Assembly: GCF_000372725.1 (NCBI RefSeq)
Contig: NW_005198391.1
Span: forward strand, 364,944 to 428,943
From: Emiliania huxleyi CCMP1516
Taxonomy: Eukaryota; Haptophyta; Isochrysidales; Noelaerhabdaceae
Length of the DNA stretch: 64,000 bases
Direction: 5' to 3'
Shown: one piece after another, positions 54,301 to 64,000 of the stretch
Numbering within the stretch: position 1 is the first letter of the stretch
Layout: every line of letters begins with the position of its first letter
Made by a program: the position numbers and the translations under genes
The notes under the pieces: generated by a model
Seen by the model: the letters and a program-made list of their open reading frames with translations, nothing else
The model's database searches: none
What the model was told of the DNA's origin: nothing

Positions 54301-55776
54301 CCGCCGCAAGCGGCGTGGCGTGGAGCGGTTGTGCATCCCTCCGGGGGCCCCTCTGCGCCGGGGAGGCGTTGTTGGAGGCTATAGGACGCAAGTGTCCGTC
54401 GCCCTTTTCAAACTCGGGGCCCACTCCGCTACGCTCCGACCCGAATTTGGAGGGCCTAAAAGTTTAAGGTGTTGCTGCGCAAAAGGGGTCGGACACAGGG
54501 CGCAGCTCATGCTAAGAGCTAGAAGAGGAGATAGAGAGAACAACCACCCTGTCCCGTTATTGCGTACACCAACACCACAAAAGCTCTCTCTCCTGCTCCT
54601 TCACTCATGGGGGTCACAACTACCGAGTCCCTAGAGTCTAGCTGCCACGTTCAAAACCAGGACGGCGGCAGTGATGGTGCTATCACGGGCATGATCCGTG
54701 GAAAGTGGAGAGGGTGGTATGGGATAGTAGAGCAGACGCTTTGTGGGTGGCGGGTATGGGCGGCGGCGTTGGGTGGCCCGGCCGAATCGTTAGCGGAGCT
54801 CCTCCCTCAAGCTCGATCACGCATGACGCACGTTGAGTGACAACGGCGGCGAGCTGCTCAATCAGGCCAGGGTGAGAGCTGTGAACTGTGAGTGAGGGTC
54901 GGCCTGCTCGCTCACGTTCTAATGTGCAAGCTGGGGGTCGCGTGACAAATGTGACGGCATAAATCCCACATCGCTGGAATTAACATCTGTGGGCATGCAT
55001 GATCTGCCGCATGTCCACTGCCGTTTATCTTGAGCACTTGAGCACTGGATAGAGGGTCGATTCCGCATGGTACGGGACCCCTCGATCGTCTCGCCCTCCC
55101 TCACTGGTGTGTTCATTGGGGGGGGCGGGGTCATAACAAACACGGCACAGGATCGAGGTGCACGCTGCTGAGGCCGTTTGTCTTGTTTTCTGCATGTAAA
55201 TGATATGGCTGCGTGCCTCGCGACATGGCGACGGGCCGATCATGTGTGTAGAGGCCGTAAACTAGAGCCGTAGGCCGTAAAGTGTGTTTGACCTGTGGGA
55301 CGCATCACGCATGTACACAGTACAGGGTGGTTGATCATCATTGATGGCTCCTCCCTGTCCCTCTCCCAGCAGTTACAAGAAAGAAAACGGAGCGGCGTGA
55401 TGCTGCGCTTCATTGATCAGATGTGTCATTCTCTTTCACATATGAGTCATGAGACATGACACAGATCTCAGTACTCAGACATGTCAGATCGTCGCGCGGC
55501 CCCTGCGCCCCAGCACCCACACGACGCACCCGGCCGCGGCCTTGCAGCTTGCACGCACTAAGGCCGGTACGATCGAAGTTAGGGCCGCCCACGAAGTAAC
55601 GAGAGCTCCCCCCGCCCCTCCGACAGTCACTCTCCGTGAGTCCGACGCACCGAGAGTGTCCGAGACCGCACACCGCCCCCAAGCGCTTCGTCCGGCGGAG
55701 CTCTTCTTGTGGCGCTCCGCACGCACGCAATCGCCCCCCCCCCCTGTACCCACCCACGTGCGCGCAGCCCTCGGCT
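54301..55776. other. Repeat-rich region without supported genes
   Basis: Holds a repeat A copy (about 55025-55145) and short frames such as 54607-54840 with no family features. Probably transposon debris. Confidence 0.45.
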
Positions 55777-56694
55777 TCAAACCCTCCCGTCGGTCTCGCC
55801 GTATAGCACGCGGCGGCCATACGGGTGCCTGTTTTTGCGGAGGCGGCTCGCCGGCCGACGGACCGCGGTCGAGACCGAGCCGGGGCGACCCGTGGAGTGG
55901 GTGGGTGGCTCCACCTCCAGCACCGCGTGTTCGTTCGCTTGCGCTTCCACTGCCGACCCCCCTCCGCTTGCGCCGCAAGAGGCCTCGCCCTCGACAGGAG
56001 CGAGGGATGGCGGCGGCGAGCCGCCGCCCGTCGCCGTCGCAGCGCGCAGAGGCGGGAGCATCGCCTGGAAGCAGGGTCCCACGCGGCTGCCGGCCGACGT
56101 TCGCTCCTTTGGCGACTGAGTATCGCCACAGTTTCCCCTCCAGAGCCCGCGCTGCTCCTCGGCGCGGCACGACGGGCACAGCCACTGCCCAGCGGGGACG
56201 TCGGAGAGGGCGATGACCGGCTCGAGGCAGAAGAGGTGAAAGGCTTGCGGACAGTCCGCGCCTCCGGGGAAGGAGCCATCGCAGAGCAGGATCGGGTTTG
56301 AGGCCGAGTCTTCGCCGGAGCCGCAGTCGTAGCACACAATGTCAGGTACCGCTACCTCGGTATGCGCATACTGGGACTGCGGATAGTCGGGCTCAGGCGC
56401 GGCGGGTGGAGGCGGTGACGGCGGTCGCCGGGGAGCGTCCGCAAACGTGGTGCCCTCCACGACGCTGCCCTTCCGCCTGCCGGTGAGTATCGCCGCTGTC
56501 TCCGCTTCCAGCACCATACGCACAAAGCCTCTCTCCTGCCGCGTGACGCTGGAGCCACGCTCACGCTCCACATGCGCGCGGCACTGTCTCATCGTGAGCC
56601 GGTGCACCCGCGCGGCGGGCGAGCTTCCACCGCCTTCGTGGATGGCGCCGAGCGCGATCTCGCGCAGGTTCTGGGTACCGCCGCGGAGAGACAT
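55777..56694 (-). CDS. PHD-finger protein
   Basis: One exon, 305 residues from the ATG at 56694. The finger is C4HC3: VCYDCGSGEDSASNPILLCD, then C-P-Q-A-F-H-L-F-C and W-L-C-P-S-C. Such fingers read histone H3 tails. Upstream is a helical region (EIALGAIHEGG, RMVLEAETAAILTGRRKGS) of unknown kind; downstream is low complexity. Lack of introns is notable. Likely nuclear. Confidence 0.75.
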   Translation of the reverse strand: MSLRGGTQNLREIALGAIHEGGGSSPAARVHRLTMRQCRAHVERERGSSVTRQERGFVRMVLEAETAAILTGRRKGSVVEGTTFADAPRRPPSPPPPAAPEPDYPQSQYAHTEVAVPDIVCYDCGSGEDSASNPILLCDGSFPGGADCPQAFHLFCLEPVIALSDVPAGQWLCPSCRAEEQRGLWRGNCGDTQSPKERTSAGSRVGPCFQAMLPPLRAATATGGGSPPPSLAPVEGEASCGASGGGSAVEAQANEHAVLEVEPPTHSTGRPGSVSTAVRRPASRLRKNRHPYGRRVLYGETDGRV

Positions 56695-56875
56695 CCCGCT
56701 AATCTAGCTGCAACCCTTTCCCACCGCTCCGGGGCACGCTGTTCACGACGCCTGCATAGGCCAGATGGAGAGGCCAATATGCTCGAGCCGCCCGCCGATG
56801 CAAGCAATGAGCGTTTAGGCTAGACGGCACGCCGTCGTATTCACAAAACACACACACGAGACATTGGGCAACACA

Positions 56876-57480
56876 TTATTGCCGTCGCTCGCTCGTGATG
56901 ACACATGACAGTGAGTCCGACCTCTCCGCAGAATCCTCCTCTCCCACGACTTCGTCGAACTCGTCGTCCGACTCGCTTGATTGGGCGGGCGCGTGCTCGG
57001 GATTGGGCACTTGCGGGGTGGGCTCTGCCGCGGCACGTGCGTGCCCAGCCCAGCGGGAGAAGATCTTGCGGCACAGGGCCTCGGCGCGGAACTCGGCCAT
57101 CCGCGCCGCACGCATCATTCCGATGGCGCAGTAGTTCGGATTCGAAAGGTCTCGCACGTCGCCAACAATGGCGATGAAGGGAAGGCGCGTCACGTTGAAG
57201 GCGCACACCTTGTCGGCGAATCGGACGCGCCGAAGTGAGGCTCCTTGGCCCGCGGTCGGCGGGGATGGTTGATTGTGGTTGGCAACCCGATTCAAAACTC
57301 ACACACGGGCGGGCGTGAGACACACGGCGGGTCAGCCGGTGTTTTGCAGGAGGTTGTCGTACTCCCTCAGGCGTTCGGCCCACGGCAGAGCGTTGTGCCC
57401 GGTTCGCCCGCGCTCGGCTTGCTGCCGAGCGCTCGGGTGAGACAAGGCGAGGTCCTCTGGCTGGCTTTCGCCCCTCGACA
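56876..57480 (-). CDS. Hypothetical protein with acidic tail, 5' end unresolved
   Basis: The last exon (57243-56876) encodes ASLRRVRFADKVCAFNVTRL, PFIAIVGDVRDLSNPNYCAI, AEALCRKIFSRWAGHA and an acidic tail (SSESDDEFDEVVGEEDSAE). An upstream exon ending at 57337 (WAERLREYDNLLQNT) joins in phase with a GC donor. The start codon is further upstream and not found. Family not recognised; nuclear or cytosolic judging by composition. Confidence 0.5.
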
Positions 57481-58135
57481 GCAGTGAAGATCGTCACACT
57501 CCCGATGGAGGCCGCAGTCATCTGCTGCTCGCCGTGCCGGCCAGCGCCCCGTGACACACAGGCGGGCGCTGGGCAGTCGCCGACTTCCCAGTGGCGTCGC
57601 TCGCGCCGGGGCGTCGGGCGCCGCCCCGGCGGATGGAGTGTGGAGGGTGAGGCAGGGTTGGGCTGAGGCGAGGATGAGGCGAGGTTGGACGCGTCCGCCA
57701 GTCCAGGCCGCTCCTCAAAAGCGGCGTCCTTGTTCACAGCGCACAACAACAACTCTCTCACGTTACAAGGGACATACAAGGGACAATCTGCAACAGTGCA
57801 GTGTGGAGTTCAGGCCTGGGACCGAGCCCCTAGGCGACAAGACATGCGCAGAGGGAGGTGAAGCGCGGTGGGGGGCCGAAGTCGAAGACGAAGAATGAGG
57901 CTGAGAGTATCTCCGCAGAGCCCGAAGTCTCGCACGATCCCGGATCAAGGGTTGGCACGAGCGTAACCACCCCTGAAGTGGGGCAGTTAACACGATGGCC
58001 TGCTGAGCCGTGTGATGGCGATGGCCCGCCAAGTGGTCAGGAAGTGAGGGTTGGGGTGATCCGGTGGGACAGTGCTGCACCGCCCCAAAGGGGTTGGGTA
58101 TGTTACGCGCGTTTCTTTTTCCTTGCTCGACGCAC
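57481..58135. other. Upstream side of the helicase gene
   Basis: No supported gene besides possible first exons of the minus-strand hypothetical protein. TGTTCACAGCG at 57732-57742 resembles part of the introner core. Confidence 0.3.
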
Positions 58136-58203
58136 GACGCCGCCCTCCACGCCCTCCACCGCCCTCCACCGCCCTCCACCGCCCTCCACCGCCCTCCACA
58201 GCG
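58136..58203 (+). repeat. CGCCCTCCAC tandem repeat in the helicase leader
   Basis: Six or so 10-bp units directly before the ATG at 58204, probably in the 5' untranslated region. Confidence 0.8.
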
Positions 58204-60015
58204 ATGGGCAAAAAGAACCGTGGCAACCGAGGCGGCTCGAGTGGCGACGCAGGCGCCTCGATGAAGCAGCAGCGGCTCGCCAACGAGGCCAGGCGAGCGG
58301 AGGCCAAGGCGGCCGAGCGGGCCGAGAAGAAGAAGGCGAACCCGCTCTCTCGCACTTCCAGCACGACGCGCGCGCACCTGACGCAGGCCGCCTTTGTCGC
58401 GCTGCCGCTCTCGGCGGCGACGCAGCGCGCGATCCACGAGGTTCTCGGCTACGAGACGATGACGCTGGTGCAGGAGCAGACGCTTCCCGTGGCGCTGACG
58501 GGCAAGGATGTGATTGCAAAGGCCAAGACGGGCACGGGCAAGACCATCGGCTTCCTGCTGCCCACCATCGAGCGGCTGGCTGGGGGCGGCGGCGGCCGCG
58601 GCCGCGGCGTGCGGGCGCTCGCCATCTCGCCGACGCGCGAGCTCGCCTACCAGATCCGTGAGGAGGCGGAGCAGCTCATCACGTTCCACAAGCCGGCCCT
58701 CGCGTCGTACTGCGTCGTCGGCGGCACGAACGTCAACGCGGACGCCAGCCGACTCTCGTCGAGCCCGCCCGCGCTGCTGGTCGGCACGCCCGGCCGGCTC
58801 AACGACCTGCTCGCCAACCACGGCCTCGCCGGCCTCGCCGCGGGGCTGGAGGTGCTCATCTTCGACGAGGCAGACCAGCTGCTCGAGATGGGGTTCCGGC
58901 CCGACGTGCTGCGCATCCTCGACGCGCTCCGGCCCTCCGCCGCCACGCGGCAGACCCTCCTCTTCTCCGCGACCCTGCCAAAGGACGTGCTCAAGGTGGC
59001 GCAGTTTGCGACGCGAGACGCGACGCTCGTCGACACGGTCGGCGAGGAGGCGGAGCAGACAAACGCGCACGTGGCGCAGAGCGTCACCGTCACGCCGCTC
59101 GCAAGCCAGGCGGCCGAGCTCCTGCTGCTGCTGCGCTCGCTCACCCTCGACCCGCCCTACAAGCTCGTCGTCTTCTTCGTCACCGCGCGGCTGACGCAAC
59201 CTTTGCAGGACACGTCCAGGACACGTGCGACACGTCCGAGACATGCCCACAGGCGCGGCTGACGCAGCTCTACTCGGAGGCGTTCGCGCTCGCGGGGATG
59301 CCGGTGCTCGAGATGCACAGCCGCAAGTCGCAGGCGCAGCGCACGCGTGTCGCCGACCAGTTCCGCGACGGCGACAACCTGATCATGTTCTCGTCGGACG
59401 TCTCGGCGCGCGGGATGGGACGGGACCAGCGCTCGCCGGCGACAGGTCCGTGACCCACGGCACGTCCCGCAGGCGCGCGGGATGGACTACCCGGACGTCA
59501 CCGCCGTGGTGCAGGTCGGGATGCCGTCCGAGAAGGTCGCAGCGCACCCGCCGCAGGTCGGCACGCGGGAGCCTGTTTCCGTGACCCGCCTCGGAGCTTG
59601 CCCTCAGGCGCAGTACATCCACCGCATCGGCCGCACCGGCCGCGCCGGCAAGGCGGGCGGCGGATACCTGCTGCTCGCGGAGGAGGAGGCGCCCTTCCTC
59701 CGCCTCGTTGCGGACCTGCCGATCAGCAGCCGGCGGGCGGCGACCGCCGCCGACGCGGCGGCGGCCGGGCAGGCGATTGGCGCGGCGCTCGCGCAGGTGC
59801 CCGCCGGCACAAAGCAGTCTTCGTACAGCGCGTGGCTCGGCTTCTACAACACCTTCAGCAAGCGGCTCGGCTGGTCCAAGGAGGAGCTGGTCCGTCGCGC
59901 CAACGTGTTCGCTTCGACGGTGCTGCAGCTCGACTCGCCGCCCGCCCTCGAGGCGAAGACGGTCGGGAAGATGGGACTGAAGGGCGTGCGCGGGCTCATC
60001 ATCGGAGGCGGAGGG

Positions 60016-60062
<47 letters not shown>

Positions 60063-60177
60063 AGGCCCGCGCAAGACGATCGACAAGCGAGGCGGCAAGG
60101 GGGGAGGAAAGGGCGGAGGAAAGGGCGGGTGGAAGAAGGGCGGCAAGGGTGGTGGAAAGGGCAAGGGGCGGAGGTGA
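58204..60177 (+). CDS. DEAD-box RNA helicase, MSS116-like (4 exons)
   Basis: Exons 58204-59184, 59253-59405, 59473-59535 and 59608-60177 join in phase to 588 residues; donors GC, GC, GT. Motifs in order: Q motif (MTLVQEQTLP), I AKTGTGKT, Ia PTRELA, Ib TPGRL, II DEAD, III SAT, IV VVFFVTARLTQ, V SSDVSARGMDYPDV, VI HRIGRTGRAG. The region after motif VI (AWLGFYNTFSKRLGWSKEEL, then ALEAKTVGKMGLKGVRGL) is as in organellar MSS116 and plant RH25/RH31. The C-terminus is poly-Gly then Lys/Gly-rich RNA-binding tail. No clear transit peptide, so nucleolar or cytosolic location is also possible. Introns 1 and 2 are recent insertions. Confidence 0.93.
59185..59252 (+). mobile_element. Introner-like intron 1 of the helicase (68 bp)
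   Basis: GCGCGGCTGACGCA is repeated exactly at the intron start and the next exon start. GC donor from the exon copy, CCCACAG acceptor from the insert. Body has GGACACGTCC words rather than the CTGTGAACAG core. Confidence 0.75.
59406..59472 (+). mobile_element. Introner-like intron 2 of the helicase (67 bp)
   Basis: GCGCGCGGGATGG is repeated exactly at the intron start and next exon start, inside motif V. GC donor and CCCGCAG acceptor. Body shares CCGTGACCC words with intron 3. Confidence 0.75.
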
Positions 60178-60835
60178 GTCTTCCCCCCTGCGACTGAACT
60201 TCGCGCGCTCCTCCGCTGAGCTATCCTAAAAGCTGTCCCGCCCCCCCGCGACTGAACTTCGCACGCGGCACGCTCCTCCTCTCGTGTAAAAATCAAAAAT
60301 ATTCTTAGAGAGCCGTGTAGCTTCTTGCCCCCCTCCGACGGACTGGAGACAGAACCCACCCGTACACAGGAGAGATGGGACTGCCCCCCGCCCCCGCTTG
60401 CCCTGCCCCTGCGCAGGATAGCGTGCCCCAATCGGCGACACATAGCGGGGGACACTGCGCAAGGAGGGGGTGCGACGGCTTTCTTTGTCCTCTTCTCGGC
60501 GCCCATGGCCTTCTCGCTTCTGAGGTTTCGTACGATGACGTCCTTCTTGGCACTTCGGGCGTCGGTGTGTGTGTGTTCCCTCGGTAATGTGCTACGGGTA
60601 TCGACGCTACCGGTCCACGAACATCTACTCTGCTGAGGTCGGCCGGTGGCACCTCGATGGTCGAGTGGCCTCCGGTTCGAAATCGGCGAGTTGACCCTTA
60701 TATTTTTTCACACCTGAGCGGGCTCAATTTTGCTCTGATGCCTCCTACGTATTCGAACTCAAGTTCTCGGGCAGGCGCCCGGTGCGTTGGTCGTTTTTCG
60801 TCACGAGAGTAATCCTCTCGACTCTCGTGAAAAAT
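60178..60835. other. No gene; repeat-type flank
   Basis: Only short frames. A tRNA-like A-box/B-box pair near 60655-60690 is too close together to be a tRNA. Confidence 0.35.
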
Positions 60836-60963
60836 AAATGAATAAAATTAAAAACGGACACCTCTCTACTGTGAGATGGGTAAAAAGGAACAGGTCCCCG
60901 CCCGTGCGATCTTTGTGCAGGGTTCTTTATGGGTGTGGTCGGCGACTAGCCGGGGTCGTCCGG
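60836..60963 (-). repeat. Dispersed repeat C, copy 2 (inverted)
   Basis: Reverse complement of 53978-54102 with few differences. Its end abuts the long GT tract. Confidence 0.85.
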
Positions 60964-60965
60964 AG

Positions 60966-61681
<716 letters not shown>

Positions 61682-63397
61682 ATGGGCGACGACTTTGACG
61701 ACCTGCCGCCTCTGGATGGTGTCGGCAGCGGTGAAGACCTGTTTGCGAGCTCCGCGCCTCCATGCGGCCAGCTGCCGCAGATGTTCCCGGAAATCGACGT
61801 GCAAGCGCCAGCGGCAACGCTCGCGTTGCCTGGTCCGATGGTTGTCGCGTCGACACGCGACGGCATTGATGCTGTAGTTGCTCGTGTGCGCGCTTCTCTT
61901 CAGTCGGGCGAAAGTCCGACCATGAAAGACGCTTTGCAGCTCCTTCAACGTCGAGACGAGCTCGGCCATCTCATTCCGGCGCACCCGGAGGTCCGCCTGG
62001 AGGCTCCACCACCATCGCTTCAGTTCTTGATGCACGAGACGAGGAGCGAGCGAGGCACGCCACAAGTCACGACGTCGGGCCCTGGGTCGGGAACGCTTTA
62101 TCCGTGCGAGTCATCGGCGATTCTGAAGACCACCGGGTCACCGCAGGACACGACATTGAGAGAGAAGCTCAGCATCTCCTTCTACAGGAGCGTGCAGACG
62201 AAGATTGGCCTCGAACTGCCCAAGCGGTCCCCGTCGTCAAAGACGGACTTCTCCGACATCAAGCCGAAAGTCTCACTTGTGACGATCGTCGCACACAAGG
62301 GCCAGGCACAGTCGAAGCGACCACGGCCAAACGCTAGCTCCGCACCAGGCGCATCTTCCTCTCGCAACCTCGACGTGGAGGGCGACGCCTCGATTGGCGG
62401 TCAGCTCACGGTGCGCGGCGATCTCAAGGTCGAAGGAGAGATTATTGGCCGGGTCACATCGCCAGACGCGGATGTAGCCGAGTGGTTCTGCCGCGTAAAC
62501 GTCAACGAGCCGATCGGCGCGGGCGACGTGGTGATGCTGTGCGAGGGAGACAAGATCAGTCGCGGCCCTACGTTTGACAAGGAGTCGCCTCCACGCGATG
62601 TGGGCTACTTTGTGGTGAGCACCAGGCCGTGTCTAGAGGGCGGGAGACCGCACGACGCAGTTGACGCGGGTAAGGGCAACGTGGTTGCTCTTCTCGGGCA
62701 GGTCGACGTCAAGGTGTCTGGAGCGGCGCCCGAGGGTGCGCTGCTCGTGCCATCCGGCCTCGGCGACGGGCGCGCAGTCGCGCTGCCGACGGATGTGCTC
62801 GACGATAAGCGCCGGTCGCTCGCCTTCGGGCGGGTCATCGGAGCAAGAGCCTCGCCCGGGTGTGTGCGAGTGCTCGTGCCTGGGCCTAGCCTCGGGCCCG
62901 ACCTGTCGCTGCTCGAGAGGGTGCGCAACTTGGAGGAGGCGAGGTGCGCGACCGATTCCTCCGCCCTCTTGGCAGAGACGCGAGCCGAGGCTCACACCAC
63001 ACCCTATGTCAGACTGGTCGACGGCCCCTCGGTGCTACGTCGGTGCCGGCTTATCAAGGCCGTGGTCCTCCTCGCCACCATCCTCGTCCCCGCGGTGGTG
63101 CTGAGCCGTGACATGGTCGTCATCCCCTTGATGGGAGCGCTCGGCTTCACCCGCCATGGCATCGCCAAGGGCTCTTGGGCAGCTGGCGTCCAGCGGATCC
63201 AATCCCTGCACCACGTCAAACTACCGTCGTGGTTCCGGCTGCTGCAGTCCATCGGCAGCAAAGGACACCTTTCCGGATTGCAACAGATGGAGGCAGCCTC
63301 GGCTGTCGCCGCTCTGCTGCTCGTACACATCCTCATGTGTTGGGCGGTGTTTTGCTGCTGCGCGGCCGCACGGGCACGAGCTCAGAGGCGCGGATGA
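61682..63397 (+). CDS. Membrane protein with bactofilin-like and peptidase G2-like domains
   Basis: One exon, 571 residues. Residues about 1-150 are acidic then helical. The middle has beta-repeat text DVEGDASIGGQLTVRGDLKV, like bactofilin or tail-fibre shafts, directly followed by a region resembling the peptidase_G2 (autocleavage chaperone) fold: DVAEWFCRVN, GDKISRGPTF, VVALLGQVDVKVSGAA, GALLVPSGLGDGRAVAL, FGRVIGARASPG. This class is a C-terminal intramolecular chaperone in phage tail spikes and recurs in algal proteins. The end has hydrophobic segments (LIKAVVLLATILVPAVVL and AASAVAALLLVHILMCWAVF) and a basic tail. A fold-trimming cell-surface or endomembrane protein is inferred. Confidence 0.65.
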   Translation: MGDDFDDLPPLDGVGSGEDLFASSAPPCGQLPQMFPEIDVQAPAATLALPGPMVVASTRDGIDAVVARVRASLQSGESPTMKDALQLLQRRDELGHLIPAHPEVRLEAPPPSLQFLMHETRSERGTPQVTTSGPGSGTLYPCESSAILKTTGSPQDTTLREKLSISFYRSVQTKIGLELPKRSPSSKTDFSDIKPKVSLVTIVAHKGQAQSKRPRPNASSAPGASSSRNLDVEGDASIGGQLTVRGDLKVEGEIIGRVTSPDADVAEWFCRVNVNEPIGAGDVVMLCEGDKISRGPTFDKESPPRDVGYFVVSTRPCLEGGRPHDAVDAGKGNVVALLGQVDVKVSGAAPEGALLVPSGLGDGRAVALPTDVLDDKRRSLAFGRVIGARASPGCVRVLVPGPSLGPDLSLLERVRNLEEARCATDSSALLAETRAEAHTTPYVRLVDGPSVLRRCRLIKAVVLLATILVPAVVLSRDMVVIPLMGALGFTRHGIAKGSWAAGVQRIQSLHHVKLPSWFRLLQSIGSKGHLSGLQQMEAASAVAALLLVHILMCWAVFCCCAAARARAQRRG

Positions 63398-63799
63398 GTG
63401 TCCACCAGGACCACAGCCCACATACATGCGCCCCGCAAACCCGGTGCATGGCTTGGCTACCGGGCGCGCTTCTTTGCAGAACGCCCCGGACGAGTTACCG
63501 GGACGAAGTGTGTAAAGCACCGTGTAAGTGTGTGTCTCTCTTTCTGTGCGCGGTGGCGGGGGGGCGGGCGGCGGAAGGGCGAAGGGCGATGCGATGTGTT
63601 CGCGGTGCGCGGGGCCGGGCGGCGGGGCGCGTGTGACGACACAAAGGCGCTAGGGTGTCGCTTCTCTCTCTCATTGATAAGGCCGACATGACAGTCCAAC
63701 GAGCTCTGTCATGGAGCACAACTCGCATGTTGTGCGGGAAATCTCTCGGGAGCGGATGAAACAGAATGGCCAGCACTTCCCGGTCCCCGCAGCTGTGAG
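63398..63799. other. Gap between convergent genes
   Basis: No supported gene. 3' sides of the G2-like and EF-hand genes. Confidence 0.4.
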
Positions 63800-64000
63800 C
63801 TAAGCCGCGGCGCCGAACGATGCTTGCTTAAACACCTTTTGCGCCTCCTCGTCTGAACAGCCGGTGTAGAACTTGAAAAACTCCGCACGCGAGACCACGC
63901 CGTCCTTGACGAGCTGGTCGGCCTCGGCCATGTCTAAACGACCATCAGCGGAGGCCCGATGTGCCGTCCCCATCTTTGTCAAACTGTTTGAAAATGGCCA
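63800..64000 (-). CDS. EF-hand calcium-binding protein, partial (C-terminal part)
   Basis: The coding sequence enters from the right edge: A-I-F-K-Q-F-D-K-D-G-D-G, then the frame breaks, and RLDMAEADQLVKDGVVSRAE, FFKFYTGCSDEEAQKVF and a stop at 63800 follow in another frame. Without the 22 bases at 63942-63963 the loop would be a perfect D-K-D-G-D-G-R-L-D-M-A-E EF-hand. No GT/GC/GA...AG junction gives that join, so this is either a lesion, a copy in decay, or an unusual intron. The upstream part lies outside the window. Confidence 0.5.
   Translation of the reverse strand, partial: WPFSNSLTKMGTAHRASADGRLDMAEADQLVKDGVVSRAEFFKFYTGCSDEEAQKVFKQASFGAAA

Noticed and set aside
60655-60690. tRNA-like A box (TGGTCGAGTGGC) and B box (GGTTCGAAATC)
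   Set aside because: The boxes are only a few bases apart and no acceptor or anticodon stem can be formed.

Overview
The window looks like nuclear DNA of a haptophyte-type alga. It is GC-rich, nearly every gene is eukaryotic, most genes carry small introns, and it encodes a three-helix light-harvesting protein, a Tic22-like plastid import factor, a lumen-targeted redox protein and several haptophyte-style repeat proteins. The species is not determined. No rRNA, secure tRNA, bacterial operon or CRISPR was seen. All gene models come from reading frames, conserved family motifs and phase-consistent splice sites; no transcript data were available.

Layout. 0-5 kb: a very large secreted protein with two bacterial-type sugar-binding lobes, a proline-rich stalk and calcium-type repeats. 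5.5-9.4 kb: two divergent genes around a large palindrome that carries a similar TATA promoter at each end. 9.9-13 kb: a small complex III subunit, an AP2 fragment and sparse sequence. 13-19 kb: EMC8/9, a six-module ADP-ribosyltransferase, akirin, then a fold-back TTAA element. 20-27 kb: YwqG-like, DNAJ-X, Mediator 8 and a plastid coiled-coil protein. 28-36 kb: WGR protein, glycosyltransferase, Ubc13 partner (UEV), Tic22, molybdate transporter. 37-48.7 kb: ankyrin protein, a sulfotransferase fused to an MNN1-type mannosyltransferase, a Cys-rich protein and prolyl-tRNA synthetase. 49-64 kb: LHC, a CHFR-like FHA-RING-PBZ ligase, transposon debris, PHD protein, MSS116-type helicase, a G2-like membrane protein and the edge of an EF-hand gene.

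The most striking feature is the intron system. Of about 49 introns that I could place by hand, about 26 start with GC, about 19 with GT and about 4 with GA. All end in AG, and in about 30 the donor dinucleotide is repeated as the first two bases of the next exon. Several introns are 67-68 bp and flanked by direct repeats of 13-26 bp of exon sequence. Five share a short core (CTGTGAACAG / CTCTTCACACC), in both orientations relative to the gene. One such intron is amplified as five exact 68-bp units. The simplest reading is an active introner family that brings its own AG acceptor and takes its donor from the duplicated exon target, which would explain the non-canonical donors.

Functional threads: secretion and glycan building (sulfotransferase-mannosyltransferase, GT25-like enzyme, EMC8/9), ubiquitin signalling (UEV, CHFR-like ligase), ADP-ribose biology (ART, WGR, PBZ) and plastid function (LHC, Tic22, lumen GPx-like, ProRS). 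Gene order suggests no operon-like co-regulation except the palindromic divergent promoter.
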